From: CAYMAZ01 sp964388575
GTDB lineage: Bacteria > Bacteroidota > Bacteroidia > Bacteroidales > DTU049
Assembly: GCA_964388575.1 (NCBI GenBank)
Contig: CAYMAZ010000003.1
Span: 68,326 to 132,325, forward strand
DNA length: 64,000 nucleotides
Direction: 5' to 3'
Shown here: positions 55,201-63,699 of the stretch, in pieces
How positions within the stretch are numbered: position 1 is the first letter of the stretch
Layout: every line of letters starts with the position of its first letter
Program-made: the position numbers and the translations under genes
Notes under the pieces: model-generated
Seen by the model: only the letters and a program-made list of their open reading frames with translations
What the model was told of the DNA's origin: nothing
The model's database searches: none

Positions 55201-56556
55201 CTACAATAAATCATTTGCAAGATTTGCAAGCTCCGAACGTTCACCTTTTTCAAGTTTAATATGAGCATACAGCGGATGGTGCTTGATACGGTCAATCAAA
55301 GTTGAAAGGCCGTTACTTTGAGCATCCAGATAGGGTGTGTCAATCTGGTAAATGTCACCGGTGAAAATGATTTTTGTGCCTTCCCCTGCCCGGGTGATGA
55401 TTGTTTTTACTTCGTGAGGTGTCAGATTTTGTGCCTCATCCACAATAAAAATGATATCTGAAAGGCTTCGTCCCCTGATATATGCAAGAGGCGTAATGAC
55501 AAGCTTTTCCTTTTCAAGGTCTTCGGTGATGGCTTTATACTCCTTGTCCTTCTCGCTGAACTGATTTTTGATGAATTTCAGATTGTCAAACAGGGGTTCC
55601 ATAAAAGGCGAAATTTTACTTTTAATATCACCAGGCAGAAACCCGATGTCCTTGTTGCTGAGTGGTACAATGGGACGGGCAAGATAGATCTGTTTGAACA
55701 TGCGCTTCTGGTCCAGTGCGCCGGCAAGTGCAAGAAGCGTCTTTCCGGTTCCGGCTACACCCTGAAGTGTAACAAGTTTGACATCCGGATTGGCAATCGC
55801 ATGGAGTGCAAACACCTGTTCTGCATTTCTTGGTGTGATTCTGTGCGCAGGCTTTTTTTCAACTCTCTCAATCAGTCCGCTCACCGGATTGAAAAATGCC
55901 AGAACCGACTGACTGTCATTTTTGATGATGAAGTAGTGATTTGGAACAAGTTTGTCAAGAAATAATTCAGCAGGACTGCAGAAACCTTCCTGGTAAATTT
56001 TGTCTATCACTTCCCTGTCAACACTTTCAAGTGTTGATTTTCCGGTGTATAATGATTCAACATCTTTGATTTTGCCTGTTTTGTAATCTTCGGCACATAT
56101 GTCAAGGGCCTTTGCCTTAAGCCTCAAATTGATGTCTTTGCTGACAAGTATGACTTTTTTATTGGGAAACTCTTCAGTCAGTGATATTGCCACATTCAGT
56201 ATTCTGTGATCGGGTTTGTCTTCTCCAAAGACTTTGCATGCGTCCATTCTCGAATGTCCGTTCATGATCACTTTGAATTTTGATTTTTTTTCCGGGATCA
56301 GCGGCAACCATTCATTGGTTGTTTTCTGATTAGAAAGCTGATCCAGCATCCGGATAAATTCCCTGGCCTCAAAGTTAATGATGTCATTGCCTTTTTTAAA
56401 ATTGTCTAGTTCCTCAAGCACAGTGATCGGCAATGCCACATCATTTTCCTCAAAGGTGAGCATCGCAGTGTGGTTGTATAAAATCACCGAAGTGTCAAGC
56501 ACATAAATTTTTTGAATTTTTTCTTCAGCTACAGCTTTTTTGTTTGATTTTGCCAT
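55201..56556 (-). CDS. PIN-PhoH ATPase (PhoH2-type)
   Basis: A 451-residue cytoplasmic protein with an N-terminal PIN nuclease domain (IYVLDTSVILYNHTAM and acidic residues in VLEELDNFKKGND, RMDACKVF) and a C-terminal PhoH ATPase (Walker A GVAGTGKTLLAL, Walker B FIVDEAQNLTPHE, and an arginine block IITRAGEGTKIIFTGD). PhoH2 proteins are RNA helicase/nucleases in other phyla. The gene is transcribed divergently from the sacsin-like ATPase with 239 bases between starts, and converges with the M28 gene. Confidence 0.93.
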   Translation of the reverse strand: MAKSNKKAVAEEKIQKIYVLDTSVILYNHTAMLTFEENDVALPITVLEELDNFKKGNDIINFEAREFIRMLDQLSNQKTTNEWLPLIPEKKSKFKVIMNGHSRMDACKVFGEDKPDHRILNVAISLTEEFPNKKVILVSKDINLRLKAKALDICAEDYKTGKIKDVESLYTGKSTLESVDREVIDKIYQEGFCSPAELFLDKLVPNHYFIIKNDSQSVLAFFNPVSGLIERVEKKPAHRITPRNAEQVFALHAIANPDVKLVTLQGVAGTGKTLLALAGALDQKRMFKQIYLARPIVPLSNKDIGFLPGDIKSKISPFMEPLFDNLKFIKNQFSEKDKEYKAITEDLEKEKLVITPLAYIRGRSLSDIIFIVDEAQNLTPHEVKTIITRAGEGTKIIFTGDIYQIDTPYLDAQSNGLSTLIDRIKHHPLYAHIKLEKGERSELANLANDLL

Positions 56557-56779
56557 GATTCAGTTCGTTTAGTTCTACAAAATTATAAATCCGTTTACGC
56601 GATTTATTGCATTTTCTTGTTTTTTGTTAACAACCGGATGTTATTAAGCCACGGTTCACATCAGATTTCTGCTTGACCAGGATTGAACAGTTTTGTTCAT
56701 TTTTGAATATATTTCTTCTGAACAGAGTGCTGAATATAGATCATTCTGAGATTTTCTTAATTGAAGGAGAATTTTATTG

Positions 56780-56787
56780 TAATTTCG
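56780..56787 (+). promoter_or_regulatory. Possible -7 box before the GHKL ATPase
   Basis: TAATTTCG, one base off TAnnTTTG, 8 bases before the ATG at 56796. This is unusually close, so the assignment is weak; the same octamer precedes cysS. Confidence 0.2.
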
Positions 56788-56795
56788 TAATTGAA

Positions 56796-59700
56796 ATGCT
56801 GAGTAAAAAATTACAGACACATATTTCATTAAGCAAAACTGCTGCAGAGGCCAATAAAGCCAAAGGCAACAGGCATGTTGAAATATTATCTTCACTGTAT
56901 TCTGACACATCAAGGTTTATCGAAGAATTGTTGCAGAATGCCAGTGATGCCTGCCAGAGAAAGGGGATGGACAATTCAGACGGTAAGGTCAGATTTTTGT
57001 TGAAAGACAGTGTGTTGTACATGTATCACAACGGTATTTTGTTTGATGAAGATGATCTGATTTCCATTACCACTATCGGACAGTCAACAAAGCCGGGATT
57101 ATCGGATGTGAATCTGATCGGAAAATTCGGGCTTGGCTTCAAATCTGTTTTTGCTGTTTGTGATGAGCCTCAGATCCATTCAGGGAATTTTCATTTCAGG
57201 ATTACTGATTTTGAAGTTCTTGAGGAAATTCCGGGAGTCGGAACTGAAGGTTACGGAACCTGCATCATTCTTCCCCTGAAACAGGACAAACAGATCATCA
57301 GGACTGTCGAACAGGGATTAAACAAGCTGACATACAGGCACCTGCTGTTTGTCGGAGGGTATGGTGAAATCAGTGTTGAAAGCAATTTGGGTCGTTTCGT
57401 TCTGAAAACAGAAACCATTCGTACTTTTGACACCAACACGAAGATCATCAATATTCACGACAGCCGGAAGCAAGATCTCGGACAATTTCTAATATTCGCT
57501 GAAGAAGATGGGTTCATCAGCCTTGCGTTCAGGATCTGTTCAGATAGCAATTTTTCTGAAGCGAGATATAGTGCATTGGCAGGAGAGAAAGCATTTGTGT
57601 ATTTTCCAACGCTGACAGACACCGGGCTTGATTTTATGATTCATGCAGCGTTTACGACCACACCAACGCGTGAACAAATCCCGTTTGATCCGTTGAAGTC
57701 TCCCGAAAACCTGAAAATGCTCGACCGGATTAAGGCAATTTTTTCGAAAATGCCTGTCAGACTCAAAAAGTTCGGGTTGCTGCATGAGTCATTCTGGACT
57801 GTTGTGCCCGTTTTCAGGGTGAAACCGAATGATGATCTGAATCCGATCTTAAAGGCGGTCATAAGCGGATTGCTTGCATCGATAGAAAAGGATGTAGTGC
57901 TGCCCGCAACAAATGGAAAATTTCATAGAATTGACGGGATGATTTGTGCTGACTCAAGTCTGGCGGAACTGCTTTTATCAGGAGATGTTCAGCTGCTGTT
58001 TCACCGGAAGGCCATACTGTCGGTTGAGATTTTTCGTATTACGGAAAAACAATTGTTTACCCGTGCTCCATATTCAAAAATCAAGCAGGTGGACGCTCAT
58101 GATTTTGCTTATGCTATTGCCGGCAAGCCAACTTTTCTTGAACGAAAAAATGTGCAGTGGCATCTGAAATTTCTGAAATTTGTTGCTGCAAATACTGATC
58201 TCTGGAACAGACAAAAACGTGATTCCTGGTTCAGCTTAAGGGAAAAGCCTTTCATATTGCTGAATGACATGAGTATTGCTGCACCCCATGCAGGTCAGAA
58301 TGTTCAGTTTTATCTGTATGATAAGCGGCGCAGAAATATTCCGATGGTGCACAGGTTGCTGGCTCAGGATGAGGATCTGATGTCCTTTCTGAAAATGCTT
58401 GAAATTCCTTCTCCTGACGATTTGCACGAATTCAAAAAGAATATCCTTTCTGTATTTGAAGACACGCACTTGTCAGTCAGAAAAGGCCTGAACGCATGGA
58501 CAAGGTTTTTTGAAGCCTACAGCCTGGCCAGTGATGAGTTAAAGATTCAGTATGCAGAAGCAATGCAAAATGTTCGGTGTATTCCGGCTAAGTTCTCTCT
58601 TTCCCGTGAAAAATGTTTTATGAAGCCGTCAGAAACGTATATGGAAGTTCAGAATGTGCATGTTTTTTTCAGGGGAACGGATATTCCGCTGGCAGATCAC
58701 AGACTGACTGAACTGGCAGGACAAAGCGGAATTCAGAACCCGAATGTTTTTTTTCAGAAAATGGGTGTACATGTCCTGCCGGCATATATTCCCATTGTAA
58801 TCAAGTCAAGGGACGCTGAATTTGATGATTTCAGAAAGCAGATTGAGGAGAGAGGCCTGAAAATTGTCAAAGAAACATTCACTGATTTTGACATTCATGG
58901 CCTCGATCAGTTTCTTGATAAACCTACTCCCGATCAGTCAGTTGTACTAGCGTCTTTACTGATTCAAAATGTTCCTTCGGCGACCCTGGTTTTTGAAACA
59001 TATACCCAAACCATTTCTAAGGAAATTGAACCTGCTTTTATCCGGAAACTCCGAACGCGACCATGGCTGTTTAATCCAGAAGGCAAAGCCCAGACTGTTT
59101 CCGAAGTCTCATCACTGCATTCACACTATTCTGAGTCGGGGATACATATCAACGAACTGAAACGCAGGTTCGGTCTGAGTGTCAGCTTCACCGAAGTGAG
59201 TGATGAGGAATTAAAACTCATTTTAAAGTTGAGAGCATCAGGTCACGACACAGCTGTGATCTCAGAAGCACTTGAAAACACTGTGTTTTCAATTCCCGAA
59301 AATATACCGGAAATCAGTGTAACAAATCCCGTCCTGATCGATCTGAACAGCTCTGCCGGACATTCAGAATCCGGCTTTGAAAGCAAACCGGTTACTGATA
59401 TTCCCGGTTTTGATCAGTTTGTAAAAGCGCACATTCATGAAAACTTCAGTCATTTGCACCGCTTCAATGAACTTCCGGAACAGAAGCGTGCACGAATGCT
59501 GGTTTTAAATATTCTGAACAATAAATTCGGCAGTGAACAGGTCATTGAAAATAATGATGACGTTGATTTCAAAGCATTTGAAATCAGGCAGGACAATAAA
59601 ACGGTTTTTCATGTGTATGTTTCAGGGATCAGGACAAATAACGGCATGTTTCTGTTTCCCGACATAAGAAACGTCCATACTGATGAACAAATTCCGCTGC

Positions 59701-59810
59701 TTCTTTTTGCCGTTGACCGTGTGTTCCATAACAATCCTGTTGTTTATATGCGTGAGCTGAAAAGTACTGCCCAACTGAATTTTTTATTTGGTGCAACATT
59801 TTTATTCTGA
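56796..59810 (+). CDS. Large sacsin-like GHKL ATPase
   Basis: A protein of 1004 residues from ATG 56796 (MLSKKLQTHISL); the frame is open 123 bases further upstream. The N-terminal 200 residues are an Hsp90-type GHKL domain of the sacsin kind: EELLQNASDAC with Glu44, Asn48 and Asp51, HNGILFDEDDLISITTIGQS, and LIGKFGLGFKSVFAV. The rest is helical and beta-mixed with no domain I recognise; near the C-terminus (from KFGSEQVIENNDDVDFKAFE) it looks like a DUF3883/PD-(D/E)XK-type fold without the usual E-x-K. Such ATPases occur in chaperone-like or defence proteins; role here unknown. No partner effector is adjacent. Confidence 0.85.
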   Translation: MLSKKLQTHISLSKTAAEANKAKGNRHVEILSSLYSDTSRFIEELLQNASDACQRKGMDNSDGKVRFLLKDSVLYMYHNGILFDEDDLISITTIGQSTKPGLSDVNLIGKFGLGFKSVFAVCDEPQIHSGNFHFRITDFEVLEEIPGVGTEGYGTCIILPLKQDKQIIRTVEQGLNKLTYRHLLFVGGYGEISVESNLGRFVLKTETIRTFDTNTKIINIHDSRKQDLGQFLIFAEEDGFISLAFRICSDSNFSEARYSALAGEKAFVYFPTLTDTGLDFMIHAAFTTTPTREQIPFDPLKSPENLKMLDRIKAIFSKMPVRLKKFGLLHESFWTVVPVFRVKPNDDLNPILKAVISGLLASIEKDVVLPATNGKFHRIDGMICADSSLAELLLSGDVQLLFHRKAILSVEIFRITEKQLFTRAPYSKIKQVDAHDFAYAIAGKPTFLERKNVQWHLKFLKFVAANTDLWNRQKRDSWFSLREKPFILLNDMSIAAPHAGQNVQFYLYDKRRRNIPMVHRLLAQDEDLMSFLKMLEIPSPDDLHEFKKNILSVFEDTHLSVRKGLNAWTRFFEAYSLASDELKIQYAEAMQNVRCIPAKFSLSREKCFMKPSETYMEVQNVHVFFRGTDIPLADHRLTELAGQSGIQNPNVFFQKMGVHVLPAYIPIVIKSRDAEFDDFRKQIEERGLKIVKETFTDFDIHGLDQFLDKPTPDQSVVLASLLIQNVPSATLVFETYTQTISKEIEPAFIRKLRTRPWLFNPEGKAQTVSEVSSLHSHYSESGIHINELKRRFGLSVSFTEVSDEELKLILKLRASGHDTAVISEALENTVFSIPENIPEISVTNPVLIDLNSSAGHSESGFESKPVTDIPGFDQFVKAHIHENFSHLHRFNELPEQKRARMLVLNILNNKFGSEQVIENNDDVDFKAFEIRQDNKTVFHVYVSGIRTNNGMFLFPDIRNVHTDEQIPLLLFAVDRVFHNNPVVYMRELKSTAQLNFLFGATFLF

Positions 59811-59834
59811 TATTTGCTCTGAAATTTGTTCATT

Positions 59835-61178
59835 ATGCAGCATCAATTTGTAGATAAGTTTCTGAAAGTCATGCAAAGCCATTCCGAAATGACAGGGAAG
59901 ACCATCCTGGCCGGTGTGAGCGGAGGCATTGATTCAGTTGTATTGCTCCATTTGCTTCATAGCAACGGTTTTAAAGCTGCGGTGGCTCATTGCAATTTTC
60001 AGCTGAGAGGCTCTGATTCTGATGATGATGAAAATTTCGTGAAACAACTGGCAGAAGAATATCAAAACCAGTGTTTTGTCATGAAGTTTGAAACGGCTTC
60101 TTTTGCGAAAAAACACGGAATTTCAGTCCAGATGGCTGCACGTCAGTTACGGCTCGATTTCATGAACAGGTTACTCAGGGAACATCATTTTTCCTGCAGT
60201 TGTCTGGCTCATCATCATGATGATAATATTGAAACATTTTTTCTCAATCTGACCCGGGGCACTGGTATAAAGGGCATCAGGGCGATGTCTGTCCTGTCTG
60301 AAAATATTTTCCGCCCGCTGCTTTTTGCAACACGGAGTGAAATTGCCGAATATGCAGCCAGGCACAACCTAAACCATCGTGAAGATGTCTCCAATTCGAA
60401 GGATGATTATCTCCGTAATCGCATCAGACACCATGTTCTTCCGCAGTTTGTCAGTCAGTTTCCCGGGTTTTATGAAGTGATGATTGACAATTTCAGACGG
60501 TTTTCGTCCGGCCTGGCATTGCATGAAGAACTGTGCAAAAATGCTTTGAAAGACTGCGTTTCTTTTCAAGAAAACAGGATGAATCTGGATCTCCGAAAAA
60601 TCTCAGTATATGAAAATTCGGCAATCCTGCTTGGTGAATTTCTTTCTGATTACGGTTTTACTTTTCTTCAGGCAGAGCAAATGATGCAAAGTGCTGATAA
60701 AACTGAAACGTCTGTATTTCAGTCAGATGAATATGAAGCGTTTTTGAAAAGCGGGTTTCTCGACATCAGCATCCGTGAGCAGGCAACAGATCAATCGTAT
60801 GTGATCAGCTCTCCGGAATGCTTTTCCACTTTTGCGCTTCCGTTGCAGATTAGCAGCGAATTGTTGAAAAATAACGCAGATCTCAATCTTAAAGCAGGTC
60901 CTGAGCATGCTTATTTTGACGCATCCAGGGTAGAATTTCCGCTGATTCTCAGAAAATGGAAAGCGGGAGATGTTTTTTTTCCTTTCGGGATGAAAGGGAA
61001 AAAACGGATCAGTGATTATTTTACTGATCTGAAAATGAGCTCACTGCAAAAACGCAACACATGGCTGTTGTGTTCCGGAGAAGATATTGTTTGGGTTGTC
61101 GGTTACCGCATTGATCAGAGGTTTGCTGTTCGATTTGGCACAGAAAACATTTTACATTTGATCAGTTGCAGCAAATAA
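59835..61178 (+). CDS. tilS: tRNA(Ile)-lysidine synthase
   Basis: N-type ATP pyrophosphatase that converts C34 of tRNA-Ile2 to lysidine, 447 residues from ATG 59835. A TTG nine bases upstream is a possible start but less likely. The PP-loop is AGVSGGIDSVVLLHLLH, followed by HCNFQLRGSDSDDDENFV, SVQMAARQLRLDFM, LAHHHDDNIETFFLNL and NRIRHHVLPQ. The C-terminal domain contains KAGDVFFPFGMKGKKRISDY. It lies 24 bases after the GHKL ATPase. Confidence 0.95.
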   Translation: MQHQFVDKFLKVMQSHSEMTGKTILAGVSGGIDSVVLLHLLHSNGFKAAVAHCNFQLRGSDSDDDENFVKQLAEEYQNQCFVMKFETASFAKKHGISVQMAARQLRLDFMNRLLREHHFSCSCLAHHHDDNIETFFLNLTRGTGIKGIRAMSVLSENIFRPLLFATRSEIAEYAARHNLNHREDVSNSKDDYLRNRIRHHVLPQFVSQFPGFYEVMIDNFRRFSSGLALHEELCKNALKDCVSFQENRMNLDLRKISVYENSAILLGEFLSDYGFTFLQAEQMMQSADKTETSVFQSDEYEAFLKSGFLDISIREQATDQSYVISSPECFSTFALPLQISSELLKNNADLNLKAGPEHAYFDASRVEFPLILRKWKAGDVFFPFGMKGKKRISDYFTDLKMSSLQKRNTWLLCSGEDIVWVVGYRIDQRFAVRFGTENILHLISCSK

Positions 61179-61216
61179 TTTGATTTAGGTTTGAAAACAA
61201 TGCGTAATAATGCTAA

Positions 61217-61246
61217 TTTGGATTTAATGAATTTTAATTAATTTTG
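61217..61246 (+). promoter_or_regulatory. Promoter of the DsbD-like gene
   Basis: TTTG at 61217-61220, spacer of 18, TAATTTTG at 61239-61246. This is the best match in the window to the Bacteroidota TTTG-N19-TAnnTTTG consensus, 26 bases before the ATG. Confidence 0.6.
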
Positions 61247-61272
61247 TAAATCTTTATAAAAATGCATGAATT

Positions 61273-63318
61273 ATGAAAAATACGTCTGCTCTCAGATTTC
61301 TTACTGTATTGATGTTTCTGACATCCATTTTTTATTTTAAACCCTTGTTTTCACAAGAACTGCATCCAATTTCCTGGTCTTCAGAAGTGAAAAAAATTGA
61401 TTCCGATATGGCTGAAATTCATTTCAGGGCAAATATTCAGGACGGTTGGGATTTGTACTCACTGGATGTCCCTCCCGGAGGGCCGCTTCCGACAGTCTTT
61501 ACTTTTGAAAAAAACAGTGATTTCCAGCTTATTGGAAAAATGACAACCAATCCAAAGCCAAAATTGTCGTATGATGATGTGTTTGAAATGGAGATCGGAA
61601 AATGGAAAAAGTCTGTAACATTTATCCAGAAGATCAAAGTTGCCAGATTTCAGAAATTCAGCATCAATGTGGACATAGATTTTATGATGTGTGATGAAAA
61701 CAGCTGCATTCCGCTTAGTGATAATGTGAAAGTACAGGTTGACGGTACTCAATATGAAACTGCATCAACTCCGGAAGAAACTGCAGTAGATACCGCAGAA
61801 GTGATTGAAGAAGCCGAAGTCACAACCACAGAAGACATAAATGAACCTGAATCAATCATTCAGGAAACACCGGCACAAAACAGATCCGTGTGGTTCATTT
61901 TCTGGTTAGGCCTTATGGGTGGAGTACTGGCTTTGCTTACACCCTGTGTATGGCCGGTGATTCCAATGACTGTCAGTTTTTTCCTCAACAAAACACAGAA
62001 AAAAGGGAGTGCTGTTCGTGACGCAGTATTTTATGGTTTGTCCGTGATTGTGGTGTATGTCACACTTGGTCTGACAATTTCGCTGATATTTGGACCTGAT
62101 GCACTTGGCGGACTCGCAACAAGTCCGGGGTTCAATGTGTTTTTCTTTATTCTGCTTGTCATTTTTGCCATCGCATTTTTTGGTGCCTTTGAACTCACTT
62201 TGCCAAGCAAATGGGTGAATGCCATGGACAGGAAAACTGAAAAAAGCGGAGGACTGATGGGTGTGTTTTTTATGGCACTGACCCTGGTTCTTGTGTCCTT
62301 TTCATGCACAGGGCCGATACTTGGGGCATTGCTGGTTGAAGCAGCCTCGTCCAACAGTTTTGTTGCGCCTCTGATGGGAATGTTCGGATTCTCTGTTGCA
62401 ATGGCCATCCCATTTTCATTGCTTGTCATATTCCCCTCATGGCTGAAATCCATGCCAAAATCCGGTGGCTGGATGAATTCTGTGAAGGTCGTGCTTGCAT
62501 TTCTGATGCTCGCCTTTGCGTTCAGATTTCTGGCTGTAGCCGATGGTGTTGCCGGATGGGGAATTCTGCCGCGTGAGTTATTTATCGCTATATGGTTGGT
62601 CATCTTTCTGCTCATGGGATTTTATCTGCTCGGAAAGATCAAAATGTATCACGACAGCGATGTGAAACATCTGACTGTCGGGAGGTTGTTTCTGGCAACA
62701 GCAAGTTTTGTCGCTGCTGCACTGATGCTGCCCGGTTTATGGGGTGCACCCATGAAAGCAATCAGTGGCTTTATGCCTCCGATCACAACCCAGACATTCA
62801 ATCTTAATAAAGCAGTTTCTGTCGGACCCGCTGCCGATATGTCACTGTACGAAGGATATCATACCAAAGAAGGCTCATACGGTCTGATCAAATTTCTGGA
62901 TTATGAAGAAGGGATGGAATTTGCCGGCAAGCAAAACAAACCCGTGTTTCTCGATTTTACAGGAATCGGTTGTACAAACTGCAAAAAAATGGAAGCATCT
63001 GTCTTTGGTGAAGATAAGGTCTTGCCATTGCTGAGAGATAAATATGTGATCATTGCTTTATATGTTGACAGCCGCGAACTGCTTCCGGAAGATAAACAGT
63101 ATGTTTCCACTACCGGAGGGAAAGAGAGAAAGATCAGAACTGTCGGTCAGAAATGGAGCGATTTTCAGACCACACAGTATGGTGTGAATGCTCTTCCGTA
63201 TTATGTCCTGCTGGATCATGACGGAAAAATGCTCACCGAACCGCGCGCCTACAACACGGATGTGAATGCGTTTGCAGAATTTCTGCAAAAGGGATTGACA
63301 GAATTCCAGAAACAGTAG
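61273..63318 (+). CDS. Thiol:disulfide interchange protein, DsbD-like
   Basis: Inner-membrane protein of 681 residues that moves reducing power from the cytoplasm to the periplasm. The signal peptide ends KPLFSQELHP (Gln at +1). The N-terminal periplasmic domain holds a Cys pair near FMMCDENSCIPL; the acidic linker is rich in Glu/Thr; eight membrane segments follow with Cys in LTPCVWPVIPM and SFSCTGPILGA; the C-terminal thioredoxin domain has FTGIGCTNCKKMEAS (CTNC). All three redox Cys pairs of DsbD are thus present. It has its own promoter. Confidence 0.93.
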   Translation: MKNTSALRFLTVLMFLTSIFYFKPLFSQELHPISWSSEVKKIDSDMAEIHFRANIQDGWDLYSLDVPPGGPLPTVFTFEKNSDFQLIGKMTTNPKPKLSYDDVFEMEIGKWKKSVTFIQKIKVARFQKFSINVDIDFMMCDENSCIPLSDNVKVQVDGTQYETASTPEETAVDTAEVIEEAEVTTTEDINEPESIIQETPAQNRSVWFIFWLGLMGGVLALLTPCVWPVIPMTVSFFLNKTQKKGSAVRDAVFYGLSVIVVYVTLGLTISLIFGPDALGGLATSPGFNVFFFILLVIFAIAFFGAFELTLPSKWVNAMDRKTEKSGGLMGVFFMALTLVLVSFSCTGPILGALLVEAASSNSFVAPLMGMFGFSVAMAIPFSLLVIFPSWLKSMPKSGGWMNSVKVVLAFLMLAFAFRFLAVADGVAGWGILPRELFIAIWLVIFLLMGFYLLGKIKMYHDSDVKHLTVGRLFLATASFVAAALMLPGLWGAPMKAISGFMPPITTQTFNLNKAVSVGPAADMSLYEGYHTKEGSYGLIKFLDYEEGMEFAGKQNKPVFLDFTGIGCTNCKKMEASVFGEDKVLPLLRDKYVIIALYVDSRELLPEDKQYVSTTGGKERKIRTVGQKWSDFQTTQYGVNALPYYVLLDHDGKMLTEPRAYNTDVNAFAEFLQKGLTEFQKQ

Positions 63319-63397
63319 TTTTTCTTAGAGACTTTCTGATTTTTAGGGTAAGCGTAACTTGTTATCGATTTGGATTTTTGATTTCACTTATTCATTT

Positions 63398-63467
63398 AGT
63401 GTTAAGTGTTATTCATTATTCATTCCTGAAAATGTGGTCTTGGTTGATGGTCGTGGAGGTTGGTTTG
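63398..63467 (-). repeat. Dispersed intergenic repeat, copy C
   Basis: Read on the minus strand: ATTTTCAGGAATGAATAATG and AACACTTAACA, preceded by CCA-rich units. It shares the first 20-base block with copy A at 1725-1744 and the second with copy D, and 25 of 26 bases of its left part with copy E. Confidence 0.6.
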
Positions 63468-63489
63468 GTCTATGGCCTGTGGTCTGTGG

Positions 63490-63555
63490 ATTACACTTAT
63501 TCATTTTATGTTAAGTGTTATGTGTTTTTCATTTCTGATTAATTTGGCCATGGTT
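63490..63555 (-). repeat. Dispersed intergenic repeat, copy D
   Basis: Minus-strand AACACTTAACATAAAATGAA, then TAAGTGTAATC, almost identical to the same part of copy C about 100 bases away. It ends in CCATGGCCAAATT, whose GGCCATGG core recurs at 52309. Confidence 0.55.
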
Positions 63556-63699
63556 GTTTGTCATGGAAATACTCCATGATCAGTGTTTTGTGTTCAATGT
63601 TAAATATATATATATATTTACATATGAAGCAGGGTTTTAACAATTTATTTGGTTTTTGACAAATTGTTGCGTAAATTAGCAGCCTTAAACATTAAAATT

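Larger units (their letters stand above)
63319..63699. other. Gene-free 381-base stretch before the last gene
   Basis: Contains two minus-oriented copies of the dispersed repeat (C and D), a short TA repeat at 63603-63617, and an AT-rich leader. No terminator for the DsbD-like gene and no RNA gene was seen. Confidence 0.75.

Noticed and set aside
55201..59810. PIN-PhoH and the sacsin-like ATPase as a two-gene defence system
   Set aside because: They are divergent, PIN-PhoH is a widespread core gene in this phylum, and there is no mobile or other defence gene nearby.
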